From NCBI RefSeq assembly GCF_017349315.1, contig NZ_JAFMPP010000004.1, positions 62,001 to 126,000 of the forward strand: a DNA stretch of 64,000 bases, in the 5' to 3' direction. Numbering within the stretch: the first letter of the stretch is position 1; each line of letters opens with the position of its first letter. The notes under the pieces are model-generated. The model saw only the letters and a list, made by a program, of their open reading frames with translations, did no database searches and was not told the DNA's origin. Shown piece after piece: positions 8,424 through 16,617 of the stretch. A program made the translations under genes and the position numbers. The DNA comes from Jiella flava (GTDB taxonomy: Bacteria; Pseudomonadota; Alphaproteobacteria; Rhizobiales; Rhizobiaceae).

Positions 8424-8994
8424 TCTCCCGTCCGTTGGGAGAAGACTGACATTGGATTTTTACTTCCGGCAAAAATGTCGAATGGCAATTCGATTCAAAT
8501 TCGACGTAATTTGTCGAAGGTTTTTACTTGAAGAACTTTTTACCGCATCGGCAAAATTCGAAAAAGAACGTTAAGCGGTCAGCAAGGTTGAGAGATCGGT
8601 AACGCCGCTCGCTCGCCGGGCCGCGCGGCGTTGGCTCGATGGGACATCCAGCGGCATCGGCGTTTGCTTCAAATTTGAGGGCCGGCGGGAACGATCCCGC
8701 GGTCGCTGCGCGCAGCCGGCCGCGATCGATCGCGGGATCGTTGATCCGGCACGAACCGGCTCGACAGGCGCCGGCGCCGTTAAGTCGGCGATCACGAAGG
8801 TTAAAGCGGCGGCGAAACGGCCCGATTTTGCCGCTGATTTTGTCAAGGACGGCTCGAAACGTCGTTAACAATCGGTGACGGGGGCCGGCACAGGCGATGC
8901 GCGAAGGTGGCGCCGACCGTTGCCGATCGACCCGCGATGGCTTAGAGACGGCGCAACTTCTTCAAAACCTCCGCCAGGAAAGAGGCAGCACGCC
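8424..8994. other. Intergenic region between divergent peptidase and ettA genes
   Basis: No credible gene is seen. The part next to the peptidase gene (about 8424-8560) is clearly richer in A and T than its surroundings and should hold that gene's promoter. An inverted repeat lies at 8690-8742 (AACGATCCCGCG / CGCGGGATCGTT) with GC-rich sequence between the arms. The open frame upstream of ettA (8875-8994) has no family-like sequence. Confidence 0.5.
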
Positions 8995-10644
8995 ATGGCT
9001 CGCCAGTTCATCTATCACATGTCCGGCCTTTCCAAGGCCTATGGGAACAAGAAGGTTCTCGACAATATCCATCTGTCCTTCTACCCGGATGCCAAGATCG
9101 GCATTCTCGGCCCCAACGGCGCCGGTAAATCGACGCTGCTGAAGATCATGGCCGGTGTCGACGCGGAATTCACCGGAGAGGCCTGGGCGGCCGAGGGGGC
9201 GACCGTCGGCTATCTGCCGCAGGAGCCGCATCTCAATCCGGACAAGACGGTGTTCGAGAACGTGATGGAGGGTGTCGCCGACAAGCAGGCGATCCTCGAT
9301 CGCTACAACGAACTGATGATGAACTATTCCGACGAGACGGCGGATGAGGGCGCCAAGCTCCAGGACATCATTGACGCCCAGAATCTGTGGGATCTGGAAA
9401 ACCAGGTCGAGATGGCGATGGATGCTCTGCGCTGCCCGCCGGGCGACGCCGAGATCGGGCCGCTTTCCGGTGGTGAGCGCCGCCGCGTCGCGCTGTGCCA
9501 GCTTCTCCTGTCGAAGCCGGACATCCTGCTGCTCGACGAGCCGACCAACCATCTCGACGCCGAGACCATTCTCTGGCTCGAAAAGCACCTGCGCGAGTAT
9601 GAAGGCTCGGTGCTGATGGTCACCCACGATCGCTATTTCCTCGACAATGTCACCGGCTGGATTCTCGAGCTCGATCGCGGCCATGGCGTCCCTTACGAGG
9701 GCAACTACTCGGTCTATCTCGAAAAGAAGCAGAAGCGGATGGAGCAGGAAGGGCGCGAGGATGATGCCCGCATGCGCGCCATCAGCCGCGAGCGCGAATG
9801 GATCCAGCAGGGCGCCAAGGCCCGGCAAACCAAGTCGAAGGCGCGTATTCGCGCCTATCACGAGCTGGTCGAGGCAGCCGAGAACCGCAAACCGGCCGAT
9901 GGCAAGATCGTCATTCCGACCGGCGAGCGCCTCGGCAGCAGAGTGATCGAGGTCGAGAACCTGACCAAGAGTTTCGGCGACCGGGTGCTGATCGAGAACC
10001 TCTCCTTCAAGCTGCCGGCCGGTGGGATTGTCGGCATCATCGGTCCGAACGGCGCCGGCAAGTCGACGCTGTTCAAGATGATCACCGGCCAGGAAAAGCC
10101 CGATTCCGGTTCGATCAGTGTCGGCGAAACGGTCGATCTCGGCTATGTCGACCAGAGCCGCGACGATCTCGACGCCAACAAGAACGTCTGGGAGGAAATC
10201 TCCGGCGGCGTCGACATCATGAAGCTCGGCAAATACGAGATGAACTCGCGGGCCTATGTCGGCAACTTTAACTTCAAGGGTCCAAACCAACAGCAGAAGG
10301 TCGGCACGCTCTCGGGTGGTCAGCGCAACCGTGTCCATCTCGCCAAGATGCTGAAGTCCGGCGCCAACGTCATTCTGCTCGACGAGCCGACCAACGATCT
10401 CGACACCGAGACGCTGACCGCGTTGGAGGATGCGCTGGAGGAATATGCGGGTTGCGCCGTGGTGATCAGCCACGACCGCATGTTCCTCGATCGGCTGGCG
10501 ACCCACATCCTGGCCTTCGAAGGCGACAGCCATGTCGAGTGGTTCGAGGGCAACTTCGAGGACTACGAGCAGGATAAGATCCGTCGCCTCGGGCCGGAAT
10601 CGGTCAATCCGAAGCGGCCGACCTACAAGCGCCTGACCCGCTGA
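8995..10644 (+). CDS. ettA: Energy-dependent translational throttle protein (ABC-F ATPase)
   Basis: This 549-aa soluble ABC-F protein has two ATPase domains and no membrane part. Domain 1 has Walker A GPNGAGKST, signature LSGGERRR and Walker B ILLLDEPTNHLDAE. The linker contacting tRNA (about residues 245-310) is Lys/Arg/Glu-rich (EKKQKRMEQEGRE, ISREREWIQQGAKARQTKSK). Domain 2 repeats GPNGAGKST, LSGGQRNR and ILLDEPTNDLDTE. Length and the conserved C-terminal RRLGPES match EttA, which binds the ribosomal E site and gates entry into elongation according to ATP/ADP. Start 8995 follows GGAAAGAGG; the frame upstream is non-homologous. A weak hairpin lies at 10654-10686. Confidence 0.95.
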   Translation: MARQFIYHMSGLSKAYGNKKVLDNIHLSFYPDAKIGILGPNGAGKSTLLKIMAGVDAEFTGEAWAAEGATVGYLPQEPHLNPDKTVFENVMEGVADKQAILDRYNELMMNYSDETADEGAKLQDIIDAQNLWDLENQVEMAMDALRCPPGDAEIGPLSGGERRRVALCQLLLSKPDILLLDEPTNHLDAETILWLEKHLREYEGSVLMVTHDRYFLDNVTGWILELDRGHGVPYEGNYSVYLEKKQKRMEQEGREDDARMRAISREREWIQQGAKARQTKSKARIRAYHELVEAAENRKPADGKIVIPTGERLGSRVIEVENLTKSFGDRVLIENLSFKLPAGGIVGIIGPNGAGKSTLFKMITGQEKPDSGSISVGETVDLGYVDQSRDDLDANKNVWEEISGGVDIMKLGKYEMNSRAYVGNFNFKGPNQQQKVGTLSGGQRNRVHLAKMLKSGANVILLDEPTNDLDTETLTALEDALEEYAGCAVVISHDRMFLDRLATHILAFEGDSHVEWFEGNFEDYEQDKIRRLGPESVNPKRPTYKRLTR

Positions 10645-10748
10645 CGGGATTGGGACGGCGATCGTTTGTTTGGGCCGGTCGCCGTCTTGTTGCCTTACCA
10701 GTCGGGACGTGACCAGATGGGCCCTGCCGTTTGCCGTCGTCTCGGCCT

Positions 10749-10853
10749 AAAGCATCGGCGAGACAATCGGAATCGATTTTCGGCAAAGCACGATTCATCG
10801 ATTCAAAGGCTTAGAGCGACCTTTTTGCGTCCGATAGGACGCAGGGCGCGCTG
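10749..10853 (+). repeat. Double-palindrome intergenic repeat, copy 3
   Basis: Forward copy between ettA and a small exported-protein gene. AATCGGAATCGATTTTCGGC is conserved. The left arm of the second palindrome is diverged (GCGACCTTTTTGCGTCC) while the right arm (GGACGCAGGGCGCGCT) is kept. Confidence 0.88.
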
Positions 10854-10886
10854 ATGTGGCGAGCGGGGCGATTGGCAAGGAGGGCC

Positions 10887-11234
10887 ATGATCATGGGCAA
10901 CGGAGGAATGGCTCTGGTCGCCGTAACGGTGGCCGCGATTGGGCTTGCCAGCCTTCCGGCACCGGCCGCGGCCAAGCCGGCGCGCTGTTTTACCACCGGC
11001 GACGGCAGTTATCCGTGCGACTTCCGCGCAACGGATGCCGACGGCAGTTTCGAGATCCGAGCAAAGGGCAAGCCGGGCTTTTCCCTGCTCATCGACAGCA
11101 AGGGCGTCGCCTCGGGTTACGCCGATTACGGCACGGGCCGAAACGTACCGTTGCCGGGCCGCTATCTGCGCCAGCACGACGACCCGGCCTGCTGGGCGAA
11201 TACGGAAAGCCACACCAAGATCTGCGCCTGGTAG
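10887..11234 (+). CDS. Small exported protein of unknown function
   Basis: About 115 aa with an N-terminal signal peptide (MIMGNGGMALVAVTVAAIGL, then PAPAAAKPA) and a mature part of about 85 residues containing three Cys (RCFTTG, YPCDF, ACWANTESHTKICAW gives two more). The Cys pairs suggest disulfides in the periplasm. I do not recognise the family. ATG 10887 or 10893 is preceded by AAGGAGGG, which favours one of these over the ATG at 10854. The gene is flanked on both sides by repeat copies and has no operon partner. Confidence 0.65.
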   Translation: MIMGNGGMALVAVTVAAIGLASLPAPAAAKPARCFTTGDGSYPCDFRATDADGSFEIRAKGKPGFSLLIDSKGVASGYADYGTGRNVPLPGRYLRQHDDPACWANTESHTKICAW

Positions 11235-11338
11235 CAACGCGCACCGCATCGTCGACGGCGGCGATGCACGGTGCCGACCAAGCGACGGTCGCTTGACCTT
11301 GTGGGCCGGCAGAGTCACTTCTTCCGTATTGATCGGTT

Positions 11339-11439
11339 CCAGCATCGGCCCGAAAATCGGAATCGATTTTCGGCAAAGCGCGATGCGCCAATTCAAAGAA
11401 TTAGAGCGCCCTGCGTCCGATCGGAGCAGGGCGCTCTAA
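11339..11439 (+). repeat. Double-palindrome intergenic repeat, copy 4
   Basis: Forward copy close to consensus, with a 2-bp deletion in the right arm of palindrome 2 (TCGGAGCAGGGCGC instead of TCGGACGCAGGGCGC). It ends 30 bp before rpiB. Confidence 0.9.
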
Positions 11440-11469
11440 GGCCGATCCTGGCATCTGGGAGGAAGCCTG

Positions 11470-11937
11470 ATGAAGATCGTGATCGCCGGCGACAGCGCCG
11501 GTCAGCCGTTGGTAAACGCCGTCGCCGACTATCTGAAGACCCGCGCGGGCGTCGAGTTTGAAAATCTCAGCCCCTCGGCCGAAAGCGCAAGCGAGCGCTA
11601 TGCGACGATGTCGGAGCGGGCGGTGAGCGCGATCCTCGATGGCCGTTTCGATCGCGGCATCTTATGCTGCGGCACCGGCCTTGGCGTCTGTATCTCGGCG
11701 AACAAGGTGCCGGGCATTCGCGCTGCGCTGACCCACGACACCTACTCAGCCGAGCGGGCCGCCAAGAGCAACAACGCGCAGGTCATTACGATGGGGGCAC
11801 GGGTGATCGGCCCGGAACTGGCCAAGGCGATCGTCGCGAAATATCTCGATTCGGAATTCGATCCAGCCAGTTCGTCGGGCCCGAATGTCGCGGCGATCGA
11901 TGCGCTCGACGAGAAATACGTGCGCAACGTCGGCTGA
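11470..11937 (+). CDS. rpiB: RpiB/LacAB-type sugar-phosphate isomerase
   Basis: This 155-aa RpiB-fold isomerase interconverts aldose and ketose phosphates. Visible hallmarks are the N-terminal [22 protein letters not shown], the catalytic-Cys loop [30 protein letters not shown] and the [15 protein letters not shown] phosphate-binding segment. The usual activity is ribose-5-phosphate to ribulose-5-phosphate. In Hyphomicrobiales close relatives act on erythrose or erythrulose 4-phosphate in erythritol catabolism, but no ery genes are nearby, so the substrate stays open. The ATG follows GGAGG (tgggaggaagcctg) and the gene is monocistronic. Confidence 0.9.
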   Translation: MKIVIAGDSAGQPLVNAVADYLKTRAGVEFENLSPSAESASERYATMSERAVSAILDGRFDRGILCCGTGLGVCISANKVPGIRAALTHDTYSAERAAKSNNAQVITMGARVIGPELAKAIVAKYLDSEFDPASSSGPNVAAIDALDEKYVRNVG

Positions 11938-12140
11938 CCCTTGCGGCGGGCGTTGGTGACGACGATCGCAAGGCTTTGCGTGAGGGGGAACAGCCTAGCG
12001 ACGAATCATTGCACGAAGATTGCCGCCGGCCATGCCCAATCTGCATGGCTGGCCTGAGAATCGAGCGCTTCGTGGATGCGGATTTTCGATTTATGTGCGG
12101 TGCATCAAAATAAGCAAACATCCGGTCTGGAGTCTTGGAA

Positions 12141-12299
12141 ATGCATCGCTCGCGCCTCACGGCCATCGCCATGGATCACGTCGTGGCCTCCCGCGTCACC
12201 GGCCGGGCTGCGGTGAACGGCGAAGGCATGCGCCGCCCGCCGCTATCGATGATGCAGACCCTCGGGATCGACACGCCCTTCCTCGCGCGCACCCGTTAA
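12141..12299 (+). CDS. Possible 52-aa small protein
   Basis: The frame begins MHRSRLTAIAMDHVVASRV and ends DTPFLARTR, with a GGAG about 8 bp before the ATG. It is basic, has no signal or membrane segment, and I recognise no family. Its stop codon touches a decayed repeat fragment. It could be a chance ORF in a 660-bp stretch otherwise without genes; GC-rich sequence makes such ORFs common. Confidence 0.3.
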   Translation: MHRSRLTAIAMDHVVASRVTGRAAVNGEGMRRPPLSMMQTLGIDTPFLARTR

Positions 12300-12366
12300 G
12301 CGCCCTGCATCCTATCGGACGCAGACAGGACGCTCGAACTCTCTGAATGCGGCTTGCCAAAGATTT
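12297..12366 (-). repeat. Decayed repeat fragment, copy 5
   Basis: Reverse orientation: TAAGCGCCCTGCATCC, TATC, GGACGCAGACAGGACGCTCG, then a poorly conserved first palindrome (GGCTTGCCAAAGATTTGG). It is a truncated, drifted member of the dispersed family. Confidence 0.6.
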
Positions 12367-12517
12367 GGAGCGCCGCAATGGCGTTTCTGGTTCATTGCAT
12401 TCCGCTTGAGCTCGCCGTGCATCCTTCAGGGCGCAAAATCACGATGCTCGAGGCGCTCTGCAAGGTCGCGCAAACCTGTTTCGGGCAGCGCTGCGGCCTT
12501 CTTCCCCTCAGCTTTCA

Positions 12518-12551
12518 AAAAGGCGCCGGCGATCATTCGCCGGCGCCTTTT
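12518..12551 (-). terminator. Rho-independent terminator of the emrAB operon
   Basis: Perfect 15-bp arms (AAAAGGCGCCGGCGA / TCGCCGGCGCCTTTT) around a TCAT loop, with a T-run on either strand. It lies 47 bp past the emrB stop and could also stop plus-strand transcription. Confidence 0.88.
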
Positions 12552-12598
12552 GCATGTTTGAGACGGGCGTCGCTGAGGCGGCGGATGTGGTCTGCGCA

Positions 12599-14152
12599 TC
12601 ACTCCATCGCGATCGTCGGCTCGCTGTCGCCACCGCCTTGGCGAGGCTTCGGCGGGCTCATCAGGGCCAGAAGCGGGATCGCGCACAGCGTGATAATCAT
12701 CATCAGCTTGAAATCGTCGACATAGGCGATCATCGCCGCCTGACCCTGGGTCGCCTGGAACAGGACAGCCATCATCGTCTGCTGATCCAGCGGTATGCTG
12801 CTGGCAAGGCTGGTGAAGTTCGGATTGAAGGGTGAGATGTTCGCCACCAAGCCGGTGCTGCTCACCGCGATGTTGCGAGCGAGCTCGACGGTAACGATCG
12901 AGATGCCGACCGATGAGCCGATATTGCGCAACAGGCTGAACAGCGAGGCCGCGTCGGCGCGGTATCGCGGCTCGAGCGTCGCAAAGGCGAGGGTCGAGAG
13001 CGGCACGAAGACCAGCCCCAGGCCGAGGCCCTGAATGATGCCGGAGACGATGATCGGGGTCTCGTCCATGGTGACCGAGAAGCCGCTCATCTGCCACAGC
13101 GAGATCGCCGTCAGAACGAGGCCGACGAAGATCAAGACGCGTGTGTCGACGTTGCCGACGAGTCGGCCGACGACGAGCATGGCGATCATGGTTCCGACGC
13201 CGCGCGGGGCGAGCACCACGCCTGTGGTGACGACCGGATAGCCGAGGATGTTCTGCAACATCGGCGGCAGCAGCGCCAAACCGGCGAGCAGGATAATGCC
13301 GACGACGAAGATCATCACCAGCGCCGAGACGAGATTGCGGTCGGTGAAGATCTTGGGGTCGATGAAGGCATGCTCGCGGCCGGTGATATGCAGCGTGAAC
13401 ACCCACAGCCCGGTAATCGTCAGCCCGAGCTCGATCCAGATCTCGGCCGAGGCGAACCAGTCGAGCTGCTCGCCGCGATCCAAAAAGAGCTGCAACGCCC
13501 CGATGAACAGCGACAGCATGGCAAAGCCGAAGAAGTCGAAGCCGCGCTTGCGCGTCGGGGTCTTCGGCAGGAAGAACACCATGCCGGCCAGAGCGAGCGC
13601 GCCGATCGGCAGATTGACAAAAAAGACGTAGCGCCAATTGAAGGTCTCGGTCAGCCAGCCGCCGAGGGTTGGCCCGATGATCGGGCCCACCATGATGCCG
13701 GCGCCCCAGATGGCCATCGCCCGGCCGTGATCTTCCTTGCGGTTGATGGTGAGCAGAACCGTCTGCGACAGCGGCACCAGCGCCGCGCCGCACAGGCCCT
13801 GGATCAGCCGGAAGAAGATCATCTCGTTAAGGCTGCCGGACAGGCCACAGGCCATCGAGGCGGCGACGAAACCCGCCGATGAGGCGATGAACAGCTCGCG
13901 CAGCCCGATTCGATCGGACAGCCAGCCGGTGACCGGCGTCATGATCGCTGCGGCGACGATATAGGACGTCAGAACCCAGCTGATCTGATCCTGCGAGGCG
14001 CCGAGCGAGCCCTGCATATTGGGCAGGGCGACGTTGGCGATGGTGGTGTCGAGCACCTGCATCACCGTCGCGAGCATGATCGAGACGGTGATCAAACCCT
14101 TGTTGGGAACCGTGTCCGGATTGACCGCCGGACCGGTCTGAGCCCCACTCAT
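12599..14152 (-). CDS. emrB: DHA2 family drug efflux permease (EmrB type)
   Basis: This 517-aa inner-membrane protein of the 14-helix DHA2 branch of the major facilitator superfamily uses proton motive force to export hydrophobic drugs. Motifs: LDTTIANVALP in helix 1 (the antiporter D1 motif), GWLSDRIGLREL (motif A) between helices 2 and 3, and GPIIGPTLGGWL (motif C) in helix 5. It works with an EmrA periplasmic adaptor and an outer-membrane channel. It overlaps emrA by 4 bp (ATGA), indicating translational coupling, and is the last gene before a strong terminator. No TolC-like gene is present in the window. Confidence 0.93.
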   Translation of the reverse strand: MSGAQTGPAVNPDTVPNKGLITVSIMLATVMQVLDTTIANVALPNMQGSLGASQDQISWVLTSYIVAAAIMTPVTGWLSDRIGLRELFIASSAGFVAASMACGLSGSLNEMIFFRLIQGLCGAALVPLSQTVLLTINRKEDHGRAMAIWGAGIMVGPIIGPTLGGWLTETFNWRYVFFVNLPIGALALAGMVFFLPKTPTRKRGFDFFGFAMLSLFIGALQLFLDRGEQLDWFASAEIWIELGLTITGLWVFTLHITGREHAFIDPKIFTDRNLVSALVMIFVVGIILLAGLALLPPMLQNILGYPVVTTGVVLAPRGVGTMIAMLVVGRLVGNVDTRVLIFVGLVLTAISLWQMSGFSVTMDETPIIVSGIIQGLGLGLVFVPLSTLAFATLEPRYRADAASLFSLLRNIGSSVGISIVTVELARNIAVSSTGLVANISPFNPNFTSLASSIPLDQQTMMAVLFQATQGQAAMIAYVDDFKLMMIITLCAIPLLALMSPPKPRQGGGDSEPTIAME

Positions 14153-15492
14153 GGGTTGAGGGTCGCGGCCGCGGCCCCTTCCTGGTCCTGCATCGTTGCG
14201 CCGGAAGCCGTCGCCACCGCATCATGGCCGGTCGATACGCCGGCATAATCGGCCAGCATGGCATCAAGGCCGAGCGGCTTGGTCACCGGTTGGGCGAAAT
14301 CCGGAAAGCCCCGGATCTGGCCGGTGTCGACGGTAACATCGGCGCTCATGCCGGCTCGCAGCGGCGGCAGCGCATCCTCGTTTGTCAGATGGATGCGAAC
14401 CGGCACCCGCTGCACCACCTTGACCCAGTTGCCGGTGGCGTTTTGCGCGGGGAGAAGCGAAAATTCCGAGCCCGTGCCGGCGCCGATCGAGCCGACGGTC
14501 CCCTTGAATTCCCGGTCAGGATAGGTATCGAAGGTCACCGTCACTGGTTGTCCATCCCGCATATGGGTGAGATCGGTTTCCTTGTAATTCGCCTCGACCC
14601 AGCTGCTCCCGGCTTCGACGATCGTCATCACGCTGGTTGACGGGGTGATGTATTGGCCGACTTGCAGCATTGACGTCTGGCTGACGATGCCGGGTTCGGA
14701 GGCCGTCACCACCGTATGGGCAAGGTCGAGCTTGGCGGCGTCGAGGGCAGCCTGGGCCTGCAGCACCAGCGGATGATCGTCGGTCTTGATGTTCGGATTG
14801 CCGGCGAGCGCCGCCTTGGCGCCGAGCACCGACTGCTGGGCGCTGGCAAGATTGCCCTGCGCCTTTTGCAAGCCGAGTTGTGCACTGTCATAGTCGCTGC
14901 GCGAGGTAACGCCGTTCTTAAGCAGCTTGGCCTGGCGGTCATAGGTCGTCTGAGCGGTCGCGAGCGCATCCTGGTCGGTCTTGACGTCGACCACCGCCTG
15001 GCCATAGGCGGCTTTCAGCTTCTCGACCTGCAGCCGCGCGCTTTCGAGATTGGCCTTGGCCTGTTCGACGGTGTTGCGGAATGGCTTGTCGTCGATGGTG
15101 AAGAGCACCTGGCCCGCCTTGACCTGCTGGTTCTCGGCGACGTCGACCTTGGCGATCTGGCCCGACACTTGCGGCATGACGGTGACGCGGTCCTGATGGA
15201 CATAGGCGTCGTCGGTGTCGATATAGCGTCCACCGGTGACCCAGTAATAGACGCCGCTCACGACCATCAACAGCGGTAAGGCGATCATCAGAAGCTTGCG
15301 GATCGGCCGTCGCTTTATGGGCGGATTTTCCGGCTTGCCGGTTGCTGTGCCGTTGGCCTCGCCCGTGCTCTCGCGCGGCGGGCTCGGCGGTGTATCGTTG
15401 GCCGGGGATTTCTTATCGACCGGGGTCTTGCGCTCGTTCGTCGGCAAGGACTTGGCATTGGCAAAATCGGTTTTCCGTGCCTGAACGTTCAT
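14149..15492 (-). CDS. emrA: EmrA-type membrane fusion protein (HlyD family)
   Basis: 447 aa from the ATG at 15492, which overlaps the marR stop by 4 bp; the upstream frame is only the shadow of marR. Order: a cytoplasmic, Pro/Lys-rich N-terminus of about 75 residues; one transmembrane helix (LLMIALPLLMVVSGVYYWV); the biotinyl-lipoyl half-motif DTDDAYVHQDRVTVMPQVSG; a long alpha-helical hairpin; a second lipoyl half (EPGIVSQTSMLQVGQYI); then beta-barrel and membrane-proximal domains. It bridges EmrB to an outer-membrane channel in the periplasm. The N-terminal cytoplasmic tail is longer than that of E. coli EmrA. Confidence 0.92.
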   Translation of the reverse strand: MNVQARKTDFANAKSLPTNERKTPVDKKSPANDTPPSPPRESTGEANGTATGKPENPPIKRRPIRKLLMIALPLLMVVSGVYYWVTGGRYIDTDDAYVHQDRVTVMPQVSGQIAKVDVAENQQVKAGQVLFTIDDKPFRNTVEQAKANLESARLQVEKLKAAYGQAVVDVKTDQDALATAQTTYDRQAKLLKNGVTSRSDYDSAQLGLQKAQGNLASAQQSVLGAKAALAGNPNIKTDDHPLVLQAQAALDAAKLDLAHTVVTASEPGIVSQTSMLQVGQYITPSTSVMTIVEAGSSWVEANYKETDLTHMRDGQPVTVTFDTYPDREFKGTVGSIGAGTGSEFSLLPAQNATGNWVKVVQRVPVRIHLTNEDALPPLRAGMSADVTVDTGQIRGFPDFAQPVTKPLGLDAMLADYAGVSTGHDAVATASGATMQDQEGAAAATLNP

Positions 15493-16034
15493 GCCTGCGT
15501 CTCCTCGGAAACGGCCAGGCTGCGTTGGCGACGGGTCTCGGCGCGCGCAGTCTTGCTTGAAGTCGATGGGGCGGTCGAGCGGGACGGCCTGGCGTCGTCC
15601 GACAGGTTCTCGACGATCGTTGCCAGCGCCTCCATCAACGTCGCGCGGACCTCGGGCGACAGGCCAGCCTGCGCTTCCTCGAAAATGACATCGGCGCGGG
15701 CGCGCATCGGTCCAATCAATTCGCGGGCCTTGGCGGTGGTGAACACCATGCGGGCGCGGCGGTCGTTCGGGTCCTGCTGCCGTTCGACAAGGCCGGCCGC
15801 GACCATCCGGTCGATGTGGCGGCAAAGGGTCATCGGTTCGAGATCGACCTGAGCGGCGAGCGCGGCTTGGCTCAACCCCTCCTGCCGGGAGAGGCGGGCA
15901 ATGATCCGCAATTGTGCGGTTGTCATCTCGATATCGCGGTTGTGCTCGGCAAAGCGTCGGCGCATCAGGCGTGCGGCGTCAATGAGCAAAAAGCCGAGAC
16001 TCGGCCGCGGAGGGGGATCAGATCGCTGAAACAT
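15489..16034 (-). CDS. MarR family regulator of the emrAB operon
   Basis: 181 aa from the ATG at 16034. A TTG further upstream at 16055 is rejected because it would place the promoter dyad inside the coding sequence. The winged helix-turn-helix is visible: TAQLRIIARLSRQEGLSQAALA, recognition helix EPMTLCRHIDRMVAAGLVERQ, and the wing DPNDRRARMVF typical of MarR. The C-terminus ends in a Ser/Thr/Arg-rich tail that is longer than usual. As the first gene of marR-emrA-emrB with 4-bp overlaps, it probably represses its own operon and is released by the exported drugs. See the promoter entry for its operator. Confidence 0.9.
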   Translation of the reverse strand: MFQRSDPPPRPSLGFLLIDAARLMRRRFAEHNRDIEMTTAQLRIIARLSRQEGLSQAALAAQVDLEPMTLCRHIDRMVAAGLVERQQDPNDRRARMVFTTAKARELIGPMRARADVIFEEAQAGLSPEVRATLMEALATIVENLSDDARPSRSTAPSTSSKTARAETRRQRSLAVSEETQA

Positions 16035-16040
16035 GGCCGG

Positions 16041-16069
16041 AATATAATAAGCCAAATTATAATAGGCAA
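16041..16069 (-). promoter_or_regulatory. Promoter and candidate MarR operator of marR-emrAB
   Basis: Read on the minus strand: -35 TTGCCT (16069-16064), a 17-bp spacer, -10 TATATT (16046-16041). The dyad TATAAT / ATTATA at 16043-16061 lies within the spacer and -10. The start site predicted 7 bp after the -10 is the A of the marR ATG, implying a leaderless mRNA. The AT-rich block stands out sharply in this GC-rich genome. Confidence 0.6.
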
Positions 16070-16144
16070 GGCATCAATGTGCGGAAATGGGATTCTCGTC
16101 ATCGAAATCTGCGCTCGCGTGAGAAAGAGGGCGCACCCGCCGCT

Positions 16145-16250
16145 TCAGCATCGGCCTGAAATTCGGAATTGCTTTTCGACAAAGCAAGATGTGTCAATTC
16201 AAAGAGTTAGAGTATCCATTTTGCGTCCGATCGGACGCAGGACGCTCCAG
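16145..16250 (+). repeat. Double-palindrome intergenic repeat, copy 6
   Basis: Forward but drifted copy; the first palindrome is degraded (ATTCGGAATTGCTTTTCG) and the centre of the second (TGCGTCCGATCGGACGCA) is intact. The 260 bp from here to copy 7 contain no feature I can support. Confidence 0.82.
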
Positions 16251-16510
16251 GCCGTCTGGTCCCGTGACCGATCGGATGAATCGAAGCGATACGCAATGAT
16301 TGTTTTGAAATCACCTGCAATTCTTGTTTGCGGGAACAATGAGGGCTTAACAGCAACGTTGCAATTCTAATTGCGCGCGGCATCTGCGCCGCCAAGCGGC
16401 GACATGGCGATCCGACCGTCCCGCGGCATGACGGCAACGAGAGACCGCCCGCCGCAGCGGCCGGCAGATTGCCCGCCGGCGGTGCTTGGATCTGACGCAA
16501 AGGCGCCAGC

Positions 16511-16617
16511 TTAGAGCGTCGGTCCGAAAGTCGGAATCGATTTTCGGACCACACGACGTGTCGAATCAATCAGAGTGCGCGTCCTTTGTGCGTCCTGTCG
16601 GACGCACGGCGCGCTAG
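16511..16617 (+). repeat. Double-palindrome intergenic repeat, copy 7
   Basis: Forward copy whose terminal GCGCTAG carries the TAG stop of pncB (minus strand). Its second palindrome belongs to a variant form (GCGCGTCC...GTGCGTCCTGTCGGACGCAC) shared with copy 10 at 58597. Confidence 0.85.

Noticed and set aside
12426-13793. 455-aa minus-strand frame over emrB
   Set aside because: A shifted frame of the DHA2 transporter with no membrane helices.
16035-16055. TTG start for the MarR gene
   Set aside because: Would put promoter and dyad inside the coding region; the ATG at 16034 fits the fold.
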